Shown: piece by piece, positions 16,829 to 25,695 of the stretch
Layout: each line of letters starts with the position of its first letter
How positions within the stretch are numbered: position 1 is the first letter of the stretch
Source: Dryocola sp051307055
GTDB taxonomy: Bacteria > Pseudomonadota > Gammaproteobacteria > Enterobacterales > Enterobacteriaceae
DNA length: 64,000 nucleotides
Direction of reading: 5' to 3'
NCBI RefSeq assembly: GCF_051307055.1
Contig: NZ_CP149994.1
Coordinates: forward strand, 806,001-870,000
The notes under the pieces: model-generated
What the model was told of the DNA's origin: nothing
Seen by the model: the letters and a program-made list of their open reading frames with translations, nothing else
Database searches by the model: none
Position numbers and translations under genes: made by a program

Positions 16829-18052
16829 ATGGAAATTATTCTTGGCGTGGTGATGTTCACGCTGATCGTTCTGGCGCTGGCGCTGATGATCCTGTTTGCT
16901 AAATCAAAACTGGTGAATTCCGGGGATGTGCTGATTGAAGTCAACAGCGACGTGGACAAACAGTTCCACGCCTCTGCTGGCGATAAGCTGCTTAACACGC
17001 TTTCAAACCAGGGGATCTTTATCTCCTCGGCCTGCGGCGGCGGCGGTTCATGCGGGCAATGCCGCGTAAAAATTAAAGAGGGCGGCGGGGATATTCTGCC
17101 GACCGAGCTTTCGCACATTAGCAAACGCGAGGCCAAAGAGGGCTGCCGTCTCGCCTGCCAGGTCGCGGTTAAGCAGGATATGAAAATCGAGCTGCCGGAA
17201 GAGATCTTCGGCGTTAAAAAATGGCAGTGCGAAGTCATCTCTAACGATAATAAAGCGACGTTCATCAAAGAGCTGAAGCTGCGCATTCCGGATGGCGACG
17301 TGGTGCCGTTCCGCGCAGGGGGATACATTCAGATCGAATCGCCGCCGCATCAGATTAACTACGCAGATTTTGATGTGCCGCAGGAGTATCGCGGCGACTG
17401 GAATAAATTCAATTTATTCCGTTTCCAGTCGGCGGTGAAAGAGCCGTGCGTGCGCGCTTACTCGATGGCGAACTACCCGGCAGAAGAGGGCATCATCATG
17501 CTCAACGTCCGTATCGCAACGCCGCCGCCTGGCGTGCCGGATGCGCCGCCGGGGATCATGTCCTCCTATATCTGGTCGCTGAAAGCGGGCGATAAAGTGA
17601 CGATTTCCGGGCCGTTTGGCGAGTTCTTTGCCAAAGATACCGACGCTGAAATGATCTTTATCGGCGGCGGCGCGGGCATGGCGCCGATGCGCTCCCATAT
17701 CTTCGATCAGCTCAAGCGTCTGCACAGCAAACGCAAAATCAGCTTCTGGTACGGCGCGCGCTCGCTGCGTGAAATGTTCTATGAAGATGAGTTTGAGCAA
17801 CTGGCGCGTGAAAACCCGAACTTCACCTTCAATGTGGCGCTCTCCGATCCGCAGCCGGAAGATAACTGGACGGGCTATACGGGCTTTATCCATAACGTAC
17901 TGCTGGAAAACTATCTGCGTAACCATCCTGCGCCAGAAGATTGCGAGTTCTATATGTGCGGGCCGCCGATGATGAACGCCGCGGTGATCGGAATGCTCAA
18001 AGACCTCGGCGTGGAGGATGAAAACATCATGCTCGACGACTTTGGCGGCTGA
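16829..18052 (+). CDS. nqrF: Na+-NQR subunit F (NADH dehydrogenase subunit)
   Basis: 407 residues: an N-terminal membrane anchor (~3-24), a plant-type 2Fe-2S ferredoxin domain (Cys69, Cys75, Cys78 in ACGGGGSCGQC and a fourth Cys near 111), then an FAD domain (RAYSMANYP) and an NADH domain (GGGAGMAPMRSH, YMCGPPMMN). It is the entry site of electrons from NADH. Confidence 0.98.
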   Translation: MEIILGVVMFTLIVLALALMILFAKSKLVNSGDVLIEVNSDVDKQFHASAGDKLLNTLSNQGIFISSACGGGGSCGQCRVKIKEGGGDILPTELSHISKREAKEGCRLACQVAVKQDMKIELPEEIFGVKKWQCEVISNDNKATFIKELKLRIPDGDVVPFRAGGYIQIESPPHQINYADFDVPQEYRGDWNKFNLFRFQSAVKEPCVRAYSMANYPAEEGIIMLNVRIATPPPGVPDAPPGIMSSYIWSLKAGDKVTISGPFGEFFAKDTDAEMIFIGGGAGMAPMRSHIFDQLKRLHSKRKISFWYGARSLREMFYEDEFEQLARENPNFTFNVALSDPQPEDNWTGYTGFIHNVLLENYLRNHPAPEDCEFYMCGPPMMNAAVIGMLKDLGVEDENIMLDDFGG

Positions 18053-18063
18053 CGGGAGGGCTT

Positions 18064-18279
18064 ATGTTGACCGTTTTTATCGCTACCTTTACCATTTTTT
18101 TACTGGTCATTTTTGGTATGTCGCTGGGCTTTATAGTAAAGCGCAAATCTATCCAGGGCAGCTGCGGCGGCATTGCGGCATTAGGGATGGAAAAAGTGTG
18201 TAACTGCCCGGAACCCTGCGACGCGCGTAAAAAGCGTATGGCGCGGGAAGCGAAACGGCAGAAGTTACGCATTCTATGA
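18064..18279 (+). CDS. nqrM: NqrM, Na+-NQR maturation protein
   Basis: 71 residues, one N-terminal membrane span and four conserved cysteines (SCGG and CNCPEPC). This matches the DUF539/NqrM family needed to insert iron between NqrD and NqrE. It begins 11 bp behind nqrF with SD GGGAGG, so it belongs to the operon. In vibrios apbE lies between nqrF and nqrM; here it does not. Confidence 0.95.
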   Translation: MLTVFIATFTIFLLVIFGMSLGFIVKRKSIQGSCGGIAALGMEKVCNCPEPCDARKKRMAREAKRQKLRIL

Positions 18280-18541
18280 CGGGTAGCGGTGGATGGCGCT
18301 GGCGCTTATCCACCCTACAAAACACTCATCCCATTATGATCCTGTAAGTTGGATAAGCGAAGCGCCATCCGACAACCCCAGCCAAATCCCCGGAGTTCTG
18401 TAGGTCGGATAAGCGAAGCGCCATCCGACAACCCCAGCCAAATCCCCGGAGTTCTGTAGGTCGGGTAAGCAAAGCGCCACCCGACAATCCCAGCCAAATC
18501 CCCGAAGTTCTGTAGGTCGGATAAGCGAAGCGCCATCCGAC
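18280..18541. repeat. 56-bp tandem REP array, about 3.5 units
   Basis: Copies start at 18343, 18399, 18455 and 18511 (the last partial), exactly 56 bp apart. Each holds a palindrome with GTCGGAT / ATCCGAC arms around AAGCG..CGCC, then the spacer ACCCCAGCCAAATCCC. Copies differ at only a few positions (GGAT/GGGT). A related but divergent palindrome (GGTGGAT/ATCCACC) at 18287-18313 directly follows nqrM. Extragenic; probably a transcript-end element. Confidence 0.9.
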
Positions 18542-18565
18542 GAATTGCCACAACCTTATTTCAGA

Positions 18566-18581
18566 CTGTATACTTATCCAG
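18566..18581 (+). promoter_or_regulatory. LexA (SOS) box of dinB
   Basis: CTG TATACTTATC CAG fits the CTG-N10-CAG SOS consensus with an AT-rich core, 23 bp before the dinB start. Confidence 0.88.
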
Positions 18582-18604
18582 TTAAATAACCGGGTTGGAT
18601 GGGT

Positions 18605-19660
18605 ATGCGTAAAGTCATTCATGTCGATATGGACTGCTTCTTTGCCGCCGTTGAGATGCGTGATAATCCAGCCCTGCGCGACATTCCGCTGGCGATTGGC
18701 GGCAGCGCGCAGCGGCGCGGCGTTATCAGCACCGCCAACTATCCGGCGCGCAAGTATGGCGTACACAGCGCAATGTCCACGGCGATGGCGCTGAAGCTCT
18801 GCCCGCATCTCACCTTATTGCCCGGCCGTTTCGACGCCTACAAAGAAGCCTCTGCGCATATCCGGGAAATCTTCTCGCGCTATACCACTTTAATCGAACC
18901 GCTTTCGCTGGATGAAGCCTATCTGGATGTCTCCGACAGCCGGCACTGCCACGGATCCGCGACGCTTATAGCGCAAGAAATCCGTCAGGCGATTTCTGAT
19001 GAACTAAACCTCACGGCTTCGGCAGGCATCGCTCCGGTTAAGTTCCTCGCCAAAATCGCCTCCGATCTCAACAAGCCAGACGGGCAGTACGTGATCACAC
19101 CGGATGCCGTACCAGCCTTTCTGGAAACCCTGCCGCTGAGCAAAATCCCAGGCGTTGGCAAAGTGACCGCAGGCAAGCTCGAAAGCCTTGGGTTACGTAC
19201 CTGCGCCGACGTGCAGAAAACCGATCTGGCCTCGCTGTTAAAGCGTTTCGGCAAATTTGGCCGCGTTATCTGGGAGCGCAGCCAGGGAATAGACGAACGC
19301 CGGATCAGTAACGACAGGCAGCGAAAATCCGTCGGCGTTGAAAAGACGCTGGCGGAAGATATTCACCAGTGGGAAGAGTGTGAGGCCATCATCGAACAGC
19401 TCTATCAGGAGCTGGAAAAAAGGCTGAAAAAGGTAAAGCCCGATCTGCTGATCGCGCGCCAGGGCGTGAAGCTTAAATTTAACGACTTCCAGCAAACCAC
19501 GCAGGAGCACGTCTGGCCCCAGCTAAACAAAGCAGATTTGATAGCGACGGCAAAGAAAACCTGGAGTGAACGCCGTGAGGGGCGGGGCGTACGGCTGGTG
19601 GGACTGCATGTCACGTTGCTGGATCCGCAGCTTGAGCGGCAATTGGTTTTGGGGTTGTAA
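18605..19660 (+). CDS. dinB: DNA polymerase IV
   Basis: 351 residues from ATG 18605 (MRKVIHVDMDCFFAAVE), identical in length to E. coli; an ATG two codons upstream is less likely. It is a Y-family error-prone translesion polymerase. The catalytic acids are D8 and the D-E pair of PLSLDEAYLDV (about 103-104). The steric-gate F13 is present, and the C-terminal beta-clamp peptide is QLVLGL. The SOS box upstream shows LexA control. Confidence 0.98.
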   Translation: MRKVIHVDMDCFFAAVEMRDNPALRDIPLAIGGSAQRRGVISTANYPARKYGVHSAMSTAMALKLCPHLTLLPGRFDAYKEASAHIREIFSRYTTLIEPLSLDEAYLDVSDSRHCHGSATLIAQEIRQAISDELNLTASAGIAPVKFLAKIASDLNKPDGQYVITPDAVPAFLETLPLSKIPGVGKVTAGKLESLGLRTCADVQKTDLASLLKRFGKFGRVIWERSQGIDERRISNDRQRKSVGVEKTLAEDIHQWEECEAIIEQLYQELEKRLKKVKPDLLIARQGVKLKFNDFQQTTQEHVWPQLNKADLIATAKKTWSERREGRGVRLVGLHVTLLDPQLERQLVLGL

Positions 19661-19670
19661 AACAGGCTGC

Positions 19671-20303
19671 AGGGCGGGTAAACGCAGTGCCACCCGCCAG
19701 CTTTTAAGCGGTGGATGCCGTTTGCGCTTATCCGCCCCGATAAAGACGAATTTACTTCGCAGGAATCGCTTGCAGTATGTAGGGCGGGTAAACGCAGTGC
19801 CATCCGCCAGCTTTTAAGCGGTGGATACCGCTTGCGCTTATCCGGCCCGGTAAAGACGAACTTACTTCGCAGGAATCGCTTGCAGTATGTAGGGCGGGTA
19901 AACGAAGTGCCACCCGCCAGCTTTTAAGCAGTGGATGCCGCTTGCGCTTATCCGCCCCGATAAAAACGAACTTACTTAGCAGGAATCGCTTGCAGTATGT
20001 AGGGCGGGTAAACGCAGTGCCACCCGCCAGCTTTTAAGCAGTGGATGCCGATTGCGCTTATCCGCCCCGATAAAAACGAACTTACTTCGCAGGAATCGCT
20101 TGCAGTATGTAGGGCGGGTAAACGCAGCGCCATCCGCCAGCTTTTAAGCAGTGGATACCGATTGCGCTTATCCGCCCTGATAAAGACGAATTTACTTCGC
20201 AGGAATCGCTTGCAGTATGTAGGGCGGGTAAACACAGTGCCACCCGCCAGCTTTTAAGCGGTGGATACCGATTGCGCTTATCCGCCCCGATAAAAACGAA
20301 CTT
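19671..20303. repeat. 110-bp tandem repeat array (six units) abutting pepD
   Basis: The word AGGGCGGGTA recurs at 19671, 19781, 19891, 20001, 20111 and 20221, a strict 110-bp period. Each unit contains two palindromes (GGCGGGT/ACCCGCC and GGTGGAT/ATCCGCC), then a segment TTACTTCGCAGGAATCGCTT that is nearly the complement of the last codons and stop of pepD (20302-20322). Units differ by a few substitutions. The open frames across this array on both strands are artefacts of the repeat. Confidence 0.93.
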
Positions 20304-21759
20304 ACTTAGCAGGAATCGCTTTCAGCAGCTCGGTCAGCAGAGTCCAGTACTGGCCCACGCTTTCGATATGCACCTGCTCATCCGGGGAGTGAGGACCGGT
20401 GATGGTTGGCCCGATAGAAACCATATCCATCTCCGGATAAGGTTTTTTGAACAGGCCGCACTCCAGACCCGCATGGATAACCATGATGTTCGGCGTCTTG
20501 TTGAACAGCTTCTGATAGGTTTCACGTACCAGCCCCATCACCGGGGAGTTCGCATCCGGCTGCCAGCCTGGGTAGCTGCCCTTGGCGACGGTTTGCGCGC
20601 CAGCCAGCTGGCCCAGCGCTTCCAGCATGTGAACCACGTAATCTTTACCGGTATCGATAAGAGAACGGATCAGGCAGATAATTTCAGCGCTCTCTTCGCT
20701 CAGGGTAACCACGCCCACGTTCAGGGAGGTTTCCACCACGCCTTTTACCGCGTCGGAATTGCGGATAACGCCGTTTGGCGTGGCGTTCAGCAGCTTAATA
20801 AACGTATCGCGGCTCTTTGTGGTCAGCGCAGCCTGCGTGTTGCCGACAGACTCAACCAGTACGGTGGTATTTTTCTCAACCGCACCCAGTTCGTTTTTCA
20901 GGATCGCCAGGAATTTCTCTGCCAGCTCCTTCAGCAGCGCAGCTTTATCAGCAGGAACCGCCAGGATGGCTGAACCTTCACGCGGGATAGCGTTGCGCAG
21001 CGTCCCGCCGTTAAGGTCGATAAGACGTGCGTCCAGCTCTGCTGCGTGAGCGAACAGGAAACGCGCCAGCAGTTTGTTGGCATTGCCTAAACCCAGGTGA
21101 ATTTCCGCACCGGAGTGGCCGCCCTTCAGACCTTTAATCGTCAGTTTAAAGGTTTCGAAGCCCGCCGGAACGGCCTCGCGTTGCACCGGCAGCGTGGTGA
21201 TAAAATCAATCCCGCCCGCGCAGCCCATATAGATCTCGCCTTCTTCTTCGGAGTCGGTATTGATCAGTACATCTGCCTGTAACCAGCCGGCCTGCAGGCC
21301 AAACGCGCCGTCCATCCCGGCTTCTTCGGTCATGGTCAGCAGCACTTCCAGCGGGCCGTGGGCGACGTTATCGTCAGCAAGCACCGCCAGCGCGGAGGCC
21401 ATACCGATGCCGTTATCCGCGCCAAGCGTGGTGCCGCGAGCTTTTACCCACTCGCCATCAATGTAAGGCTGGATTGGATCTTTGGTGAAGTCGTGCACGG
21501 TATCGTTGTTTTTCTGCGGCACCATATCAAGGTGAGCCTGCAGCACGACCGCTTTGCGGTTTTCCATGCCCGCGGTGGCTGGTTTGCGAATCAGGATATT
21601 ACCGACCTGGTCGCGTTCGACGTGTAGCCCTTTTTCTTTTGCCCAGGACAGGATGTGTTCCGCCAGTTGCTCTTCATGATAAGAAGGGTGCGGAATAGAA
21701 CAGATTTTGGCAAAAATATCCCACAGCGGCTGCGGAGATAATTGAGACAATTCAGACAC
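20302..21759 (-). CDS. pepD: Aminoacyl-histidine dipeptidase (peptidase D, carnosinase)
   Basis: 485 residues from a GTG start at 21759 (as in E. coli), encoding VSELSQLSPQPLWDIF. It is a cytosolic M20-family zinc dipeptidase that splits Xaa-His dipeptides. Metal-ligand motifs are QAHLDMV (His76, Asp78), LGADNGIG and the TEEAG Glu pair. The stop codon lies in the last unit of the 110-bp repeat array. Confidence 0.97.
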   Translation of the reverse strand: MSELSQLSPQPLWDIFAKICSIPHPSYHEEQLAEHILSWAKEKGLHVERDQVGNILIRKPATAGMENRKAVVLQAHLDMVPQKNNDTVHDFTKDPIQPYIDGEWVKARGTTLGADNGIGMASALAVLADDNVAHGPLEVLLTMTEEAGMDGAFGLQAGWLQADVLINTDSEEEGEIYMGCAGGIDFITTLPVQREAVPAGFETFKLTIKGLKGGHSGAEIHLGLGNANKLLARFLFAHAAELDARLIDLNGGTLRNAIPREGSAILAVPADKAALLKELAEKFLAILKNELGAVEKNTTVLVESVGNTQAALTTKSRDTFIKLLNATPNGVIRNSDAVKGVVETSLNVGVVTLSEESAEIICLIRSLIDTGKDYVVHMLEALGQLAGAQTVAKGSYPGWQPDANSPVMGLVRETYQKLFNKTPNIMVIHAGLECGLFKKPYPEMDMVSIGPTITGPHSPDEQVHIESVGQYWTLLTELLKAIPAK

Positions 21760-21955
21760 GTTAGGTCTCCTTGACATCGACTCGGCGAAGAATTTTTTGG
21801 CACCCAGGCCATGGATTGACCTGTTTGATATACACCACAAGCGGGGCTTGCGCGATGGTCTGAGAATACCACTAACTCTCCGGGCATGACGACCCAATCT
21901 ACTTAAAAACCAGCGGCGCCTGCCCACAGCACTGGTTTTTAGCGCGTCAGATCTC

Positions 21956-21961
21956 TATAAT
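21956..21961 (+). promoter_or_regulatory. Probable -10 element of gpt
   Basis: TATAAT in the 266-bp pepD-gpt interval, 65 bp before the gpt start. The -35 region is poor (CTGGTT about 18 bp upstream). Confidence 0.45.
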
Positions 21962-22025
21962 CTCGCGCAACCAAAACCCCTTTGAATATTTTTAAGCCGT
22001 TAATAATAGGCCGGGACACTTTCAC

Positions 22026-22484
22026 ATGAGCGAAAAATACGTCGTCACCTGGGACATGTTGCAGATTCACGCCCGCAAACTGGCAAGCCGCCTGCTGCCT
22101 GCCGAACAGTGGAAAGGCATCATTGCCGTTAGCCGTGGTGGTCTGGTTCCGGGCGCGCTGCTGGCGCGTGAACTGGGTATTCGTCATGTTGATACCGTAT
22201 GTATCTCCAGCTATGACCATGACAACCAGCGCGAGCTGAACGTTATCAAACGCGCTGAAGGCGACGGCGAAGGCTTTATCGTTATCGACGATCTGGTTGA
22301 TACCGGCGGCACCGCGGTGGCGATTCGCGAGATGTACCCGAAGGCGCATTTCGTGACTATCTTTGCCAAGCCGGCAGGCCAGCCGCTGGTGGATGATTAC
22401 GTTATCGATATTCCGCAGAACACCTGGATTGAGCAGCCGTGGGATATGGGCGTGGTATTTGTGCCGCCGTTAGCCGGCCGCTAA
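22026..22484 (+). CDS. gpt: Xanthine-guanine phosphoribosyltransferase
   Basis: 152 residues, identical length to E. coli Gpt. It salvages guanine, xanthine and hypoxanthine with PRPP. The PRPP-binding loop is VIDDLVDTGGTA (~86-97). The N-terminal MSEKYVVTWDMLQIHAR and the SRGGLVPGALLARELG block are the family hallmarks. It is peripheral to the inner membrane in E. coli. Confidence 0.98.
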   Translation: MSEKYVVTWDMLQIHARKLASRLLPAEQWKGIIAVSRGGLVPGALLARELGIRHVDTVCISSYDHDNQRELNVIKRAEGDGEGFIVIDDLVDTGGTAVAIREMYPKAHFVTIFAKPAGQPLVDDYVIDIPQNTWIEQPWDMGVVFVPPLAGR

Positions 22485-22508
22485 TCCCTAAAATTTGCAC
22501 TGATTTAT

Positions 22509-22534
22509 GCCCGGCACCGCCGGGCGTTTGTGTT
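22509..22534 (+). terminator. gpt terminator
   Basis: GCCCGGC-ACC-GCCGGGC hairpin followed by GTTTGTGTT. Confidence 0.75.
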
Positions 22535-22595
22535 ATTTAGCTGCCGACAGAGTACAATACTGCGTTCCTGACGTTTTCATGGAGGCAGAAAAGCG

Positions 22596-23843
22596 ATGTC
22601 ACAGGCCAACCTTAGTGAAGTTCTTTTTAAACCCCGATTTAAACATCCGGAGACATCGACGTTAGTTCGTCGCTCTTCGCACCACGCTGCCCCCGATATA
22701 CAACTCACGCTGGAAGGTAAATCCGCTCCTCACTGGTATCGCATGGTCAACCGGCTGATGTGGGTCTGGCGCGGCGTCGATCCGCGTGAAATTCTCGATG
22801 TGCAGGCGCGCATAGCCTGCTGCAAAGAAGAACGCACGGACGATGAGTTGTACGACACCGTTATCGGCTATCGCAACGGTAACTGGATCTACGAGTGGTC
22901 AAAGCAGGCGATGCAGTGGCAGCAAAAAGCGAGTCAGGAAACCAGCGAGGCGTTGAGCGGCAAATACTGGCTGCAGGCGGCAAACCTCTACAGCATTGCG
23001 GCCTATCCGCACCTGAAAGGCGACGTGCTGGCCGAACAGGCGCAAGTGCTTGCTAACCGGGCTTTTGAAGAAGCGGCCCCGCGTCTTTCCGGGAACCTGC
23101 GCGAACTGGAGTTTTCGGTCACCGGCGGCAGCCCGATTACCGGCTTCCTGCATATGCCGAAGAATGCGGAAGGGCCGTTCCCTACGGTACTGATGTGCGG
23201 CGGTCTGGACGCCCTGCAAAGCGACTATTACACCCTGTTTGAAAAATACCTGGCGCCGCAGGGCATCGCGATGTTGACCATCGATATGCCGTCGGTGGGA
23301 TATTCCTCAAAATGGAAGCTCACCCAGGACTCCAGCCTGCTTCACCAGCAAGTGTTAAAGGCGCTGCCCAATATTCCGTGGGTCGATCATACCCGCGTTG
23401 CCGCGTTTGGCTTCCGCTTTGGGGCAAACGTTGCGGTCCGCCTCGCCTACCTTGAAGCGCCGCGCCTTAAGGCTGTCGCCTGCCTTGGCCCGGTGGTGCA
23501 TAGCCTGCTGAGCGACCCGGCGCGTCAGGCGCAGGTGCCGGAAATGTATATTGACGTTCTCGCAAGCCGGCTTGGCATGAACGATGCGTCCGACAGCGCG
23601 CTGAGCGTCGAGCTAAATCGATACTCATTAAAGACGCAGGGGCTACTGGGCCGTCGATGCCCAACGCCAATGCTGTCGGGCTTCTGGGCCAACGATCCCT
23701 TTAGCCCGCAGGAAGAGTCGCGTTTAATCACGTCGTCATCTGCCGACGGCAAGCTGATGTCCATCTCGCCAGACCCGGTGTATAAGAATTTTGACAAGGC
23801 GCTGAAAGAAATCACCGTTTGGATTAAACAAAGTTTACGTTAA
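22596..23843 (+). CDS. frsA: FrsA, fermentation-respiration switch esterase
   Basis: 415 residues (E. coli YafA/FrsA 414). It is an alpha/beta-hydrolase-fold protein of the DUF1100 family. The nucleophile-elbow position is AAFGFRFGAN, which departs from a standard GxSxG, as is typical of this family. In E. coli it interacts with EIIA-Glc and shifts metabolism toward fermentation. The SD GGAGG lies 10 nt before the ATG. Confidence 0.96.
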   Translation: MSQANLSEVLFKPRFKHPETSTLVRRSSHHAAPDIQLTLEGKSAPHWYRMVNRLMWVWRGVDPREILDVQARIACCKEERTDDELYDTVIGYRNGNWIYEWSKQAMQWQQKASQETSEALSGKYWLQAANLYSIAAYPHLKGDVLAEQAQVLANRAFEEAAPRLSGNLRELEFSVTGGSPITGFLHMPKNAEGPFPTVLMCGGLDALQSDYYTLFEKYLAPQGIAMLTIDMPSVGYSSKWKLTQDSSLLHQQVLKALPNIPWVDHTRVAAFGFRFGANVAVRLAYLEAPRLKAVACLGPVVHSLLSDPARQAQVPEMYIDVLASRLGMNDASDSALSVELNRYSLKTQGLLGRRCPTPMLSGFWANDPFSPQEESRLITSSSADGKLMSISPDPVYKNFDKALKEITVWIKQSLR

Positions 23844-23900
23844 AGATTTGCTAAATTTTATCGGTTTGGTAAAACAATGGCTTCACAAAAGGAGATCGCA

Positions 23901-24302
23901 ATGACGTTACCGAGTGGACACCCGAAAGGTAGACTGATCAAAAAATTTGCCGCCCTTGGCCCGTACATCCGGGAAGAGCAGTGCGAAGGCAACCGTTTCT
24001 TCTTCGACTGCCTGGCGGTTTGCGTCAACGTGAAACCTGCGCCGGAGCTGCGCGAGTTCTGGGGCTGGTGGATGGAACTGGAAGCGCAGGAAAAGCAGTT
24101 TACCTACACTTATCATTTTGGTCTGTTCGACAAAGAAGGCAACTGGACGACAAAGGCCTCCAAAGATAAAGAAGTGGACGACAGGCTGGAACAAACGCTA
24201 CGCGGATTCCACGAGCGTTTACGCGATCTGTTAAAGACGTTGAATATGGATTTGGTTCCTGCAAAAGATTTTTTAGATAAGCCCGTCAAACTATCTGCAT
24301 AA
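23901..24302 (+). CDS. crl: Crl, sigma-S activator
   Basis: 133 residues from ATG 23901 (SD AAGGAG 6 nt upstream; an in-frame ATG at 23877 is not used). It binds sigma-S and favours RpoS-holoenzyme assembly, controlling curli and stationary-phase genes. The family core FFFDCLAVCVNVKPAPE and WGWWMELEA is intact, including the Tyr22 region GPYIRE. Confidence 0.97.
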   Translation: MTLPSGHPKGRLIKKFAALGPYIREEQCEGNRFFFDCLAVCVNVKPAPELREFWGWWMELEAQEKQFTYTYHFGLFDKEGNWTTKASKDKEVDDRLEQTLRGFHERLRDLLKTLNMDLVPAKDFLDKPVKLSA

Positions 24303-24305
24303 ATT

Positions 24306-24339
24306 AAAAAGCCCTTCCCGGAATGAGAAGGGCTTTTTT
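24306..24339. terminator. Bidirectional terminator crl / phoE
   Basis: AAAAAGCCCTTC / GAAGGGCTTTTTT arms between the two convergent genes. Confidence 0.9.
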
Positions 24340-24351
24340 CTGACCGGGTAA

Positions 24352-25404
24352 TCAGAACTGATAAACCATGCCTAATGCCACGATGTCATCATTATTAATG
24401 CCCAGCGGATTATCGCTGTCCAGCTGGTTAATTCTGTAGTCGACGAACGCTGACATATTTTTATTGAAGTAGTAGGTCAGGCCTGCATCAATATATTTCA
24501 CCAGGTCCGCATCGCCAACGCCTTCAATCTCTTTTCCTTTCTGCTGCACGTAACCCAGAGACGGGCGCAGGCCGAAATCAAACTGGTATTGCACTACGGC
24601 TTCAAAGCTTTGCGCTTTATTAGCAAAGCCGCCGGAGATGGGGGTCATATTGCGCGTTTCGGAATACATCGAAGCGATATAAACATTATTCGCATCGTAT
24701 TTCACGCCGGCGGCCCAGGAGTCTGCCTTATCGCCTGTGCCACGGGCCTGTAGCTGCTGCGCGTCGGTGCGGTCAGAGGTGGTATAAGCGCCGCCAACCT
24801 GGAAGTCGCTGCCGCCGAAGTCATAAGTCAACGCCGTGCCGAAGCCGTCGCCGTTCTGCTTAGACACATCGCGGCTCTCGTTTTTACCCTGATATTGCAA
24901 CGTCAGGTTCAGGCCGTCGACCGCGCCGAAGAAGTCGGTGCTGCGAAACGTAGCCAGGCCTGAGGCGCGCTTGGTCATAAAGTTATCGGTTCGGCCTGAA
25001 GAATCACCGCCAAATTCCGGGAACATATCGGTCCAGGCTTCCACGTCATATAACGCGCCCAGGCTGCGGCCGTAATCAAAAGAGCCGAAGTTGGCATATT
25101 TAATACCGGCGAAAGCGTAACGGGTTTTCATCGACGAATTGCTTTCGTCTTTATTCCCTGCAAATTCAGCTTCCCACTGACCGTAGCCGGTCAATCGATC
25201 GTTAATCTGCGTTTCGCCTTTAAAACCAAAACGCACATAGGTCTGGTCGCCGTCTTTGCTGGCATCGTCGCTGATGTAATGCATCGCTTTGACTTTGCCG
25301 TAAAGATTAAGCTTGTTGCCGTCCTTGTTATAAATTTCAGCGGCCTGTGAAGAGGCTGCAGCAACAATACCCATTACCATTAATGCCAGCGTGGTCTTTT
25401 TCAT
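24352..25404 (-). CDS. phoE: Outer-membrane porin PhoE
   Basis: 350 residues: a signal peptide ending SQAAE, a 16-stranded general porin with the PEFGGDSS constriction-loop region, and a terminal Phe (MVYQF) for BAM recognition. PhoE is the phosphate-starvation-induced anion-preferring porin. The gene order crl-phoE-proB and the Pho box upstream distinguish it from OmpC/OmpF paralogues. Confidence 0.95.
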   Translation of the reverse strand: MKKTTLALMVMGIVAAASSQAAEIYNKDGNKLNLYGKVKAMHYISDDASKDGDQTYVRFGFKGETQINDRLTGYGQWEAEFAGNKDESNSSMKTRYAFAGIKYANFGSFDYGRSLGALYDVEAWTDMFPEFGGDSSGRTDNFMTKRASGLATFRSTDFFGAVDGLNLTLQYQGKNESRDVSKQNGDGFGTALTYDFGGSDFQVGGAYTTSDRTDAQQLQARGTGDKADSWAAGVKYDANNVYIASMYSETRNMTPISGGFANKAQSFEAVVQYQFDFGLRPSLGYVQQKGKEIEGVGDADLVKYIDAGLTYYFNKNMSAFVDYRINQLDSDNPLGINNDDIVALGMVYQF

Positions 25405-25485
25405 TTTTCATCCCAATGTGTTTACGCGCTAAATTTAAACGGGCGATATCCCGTTAAAAAACGCAGAGAGTTTTATCCTCCGGAG

Positions 25486-25503
25486 ATGAAAGATTTATGA
25501 CGG
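25486..25503 (-). promoter_or_regulatory. Pho box (PhoB site) of phoE
   Basis: Read on the minus strand: CCGTCATAAATCTTTCAT. It matches the PhoB direct-repeat consensus CTGTCAT-AAAT-CTGTCAT at 16 of 18 positions and sits 82 bp before the phoE start, as a PhoB activator site replacing the -35 element. Confidence 0.85.
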
Positions 25504-25695
25504 TTTAAGATAAAGTTTAAATAAAGCGAATAAATTTTTTTCGTCATAAAAACGTCAAGCTTTGCCGCTACGCTTGCCGATCTGCCCCCGTTTGTTGCGT
25601 GTTTTCCCGTAGAGCCTGTTGGCAAGCCGTGCCAGTCCTGCTACAACGTCATCTGGCTTTTAATTTTTCCAATTTCGTTGAAACGGCAGAGAATC

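Noticed and set aside
18343..18541. CRISPR array (56-bp period)
   Set aside because: The spacer part is conserved between units and no cas genes are present; REP tandem array instead.
19681..20257. Several 70-90-residue frames in the dinB-pepD interval
   Set aside because: They are translations of the same 110-bp repeat on both strands and carry no independent coding signal.
19671..20303. CRISPR array
   Set aside because: Regular period, but the whole 110-bp unit is repeated with no unique spacers, and there are no cas genes. It is a palindromic tandem repeat.
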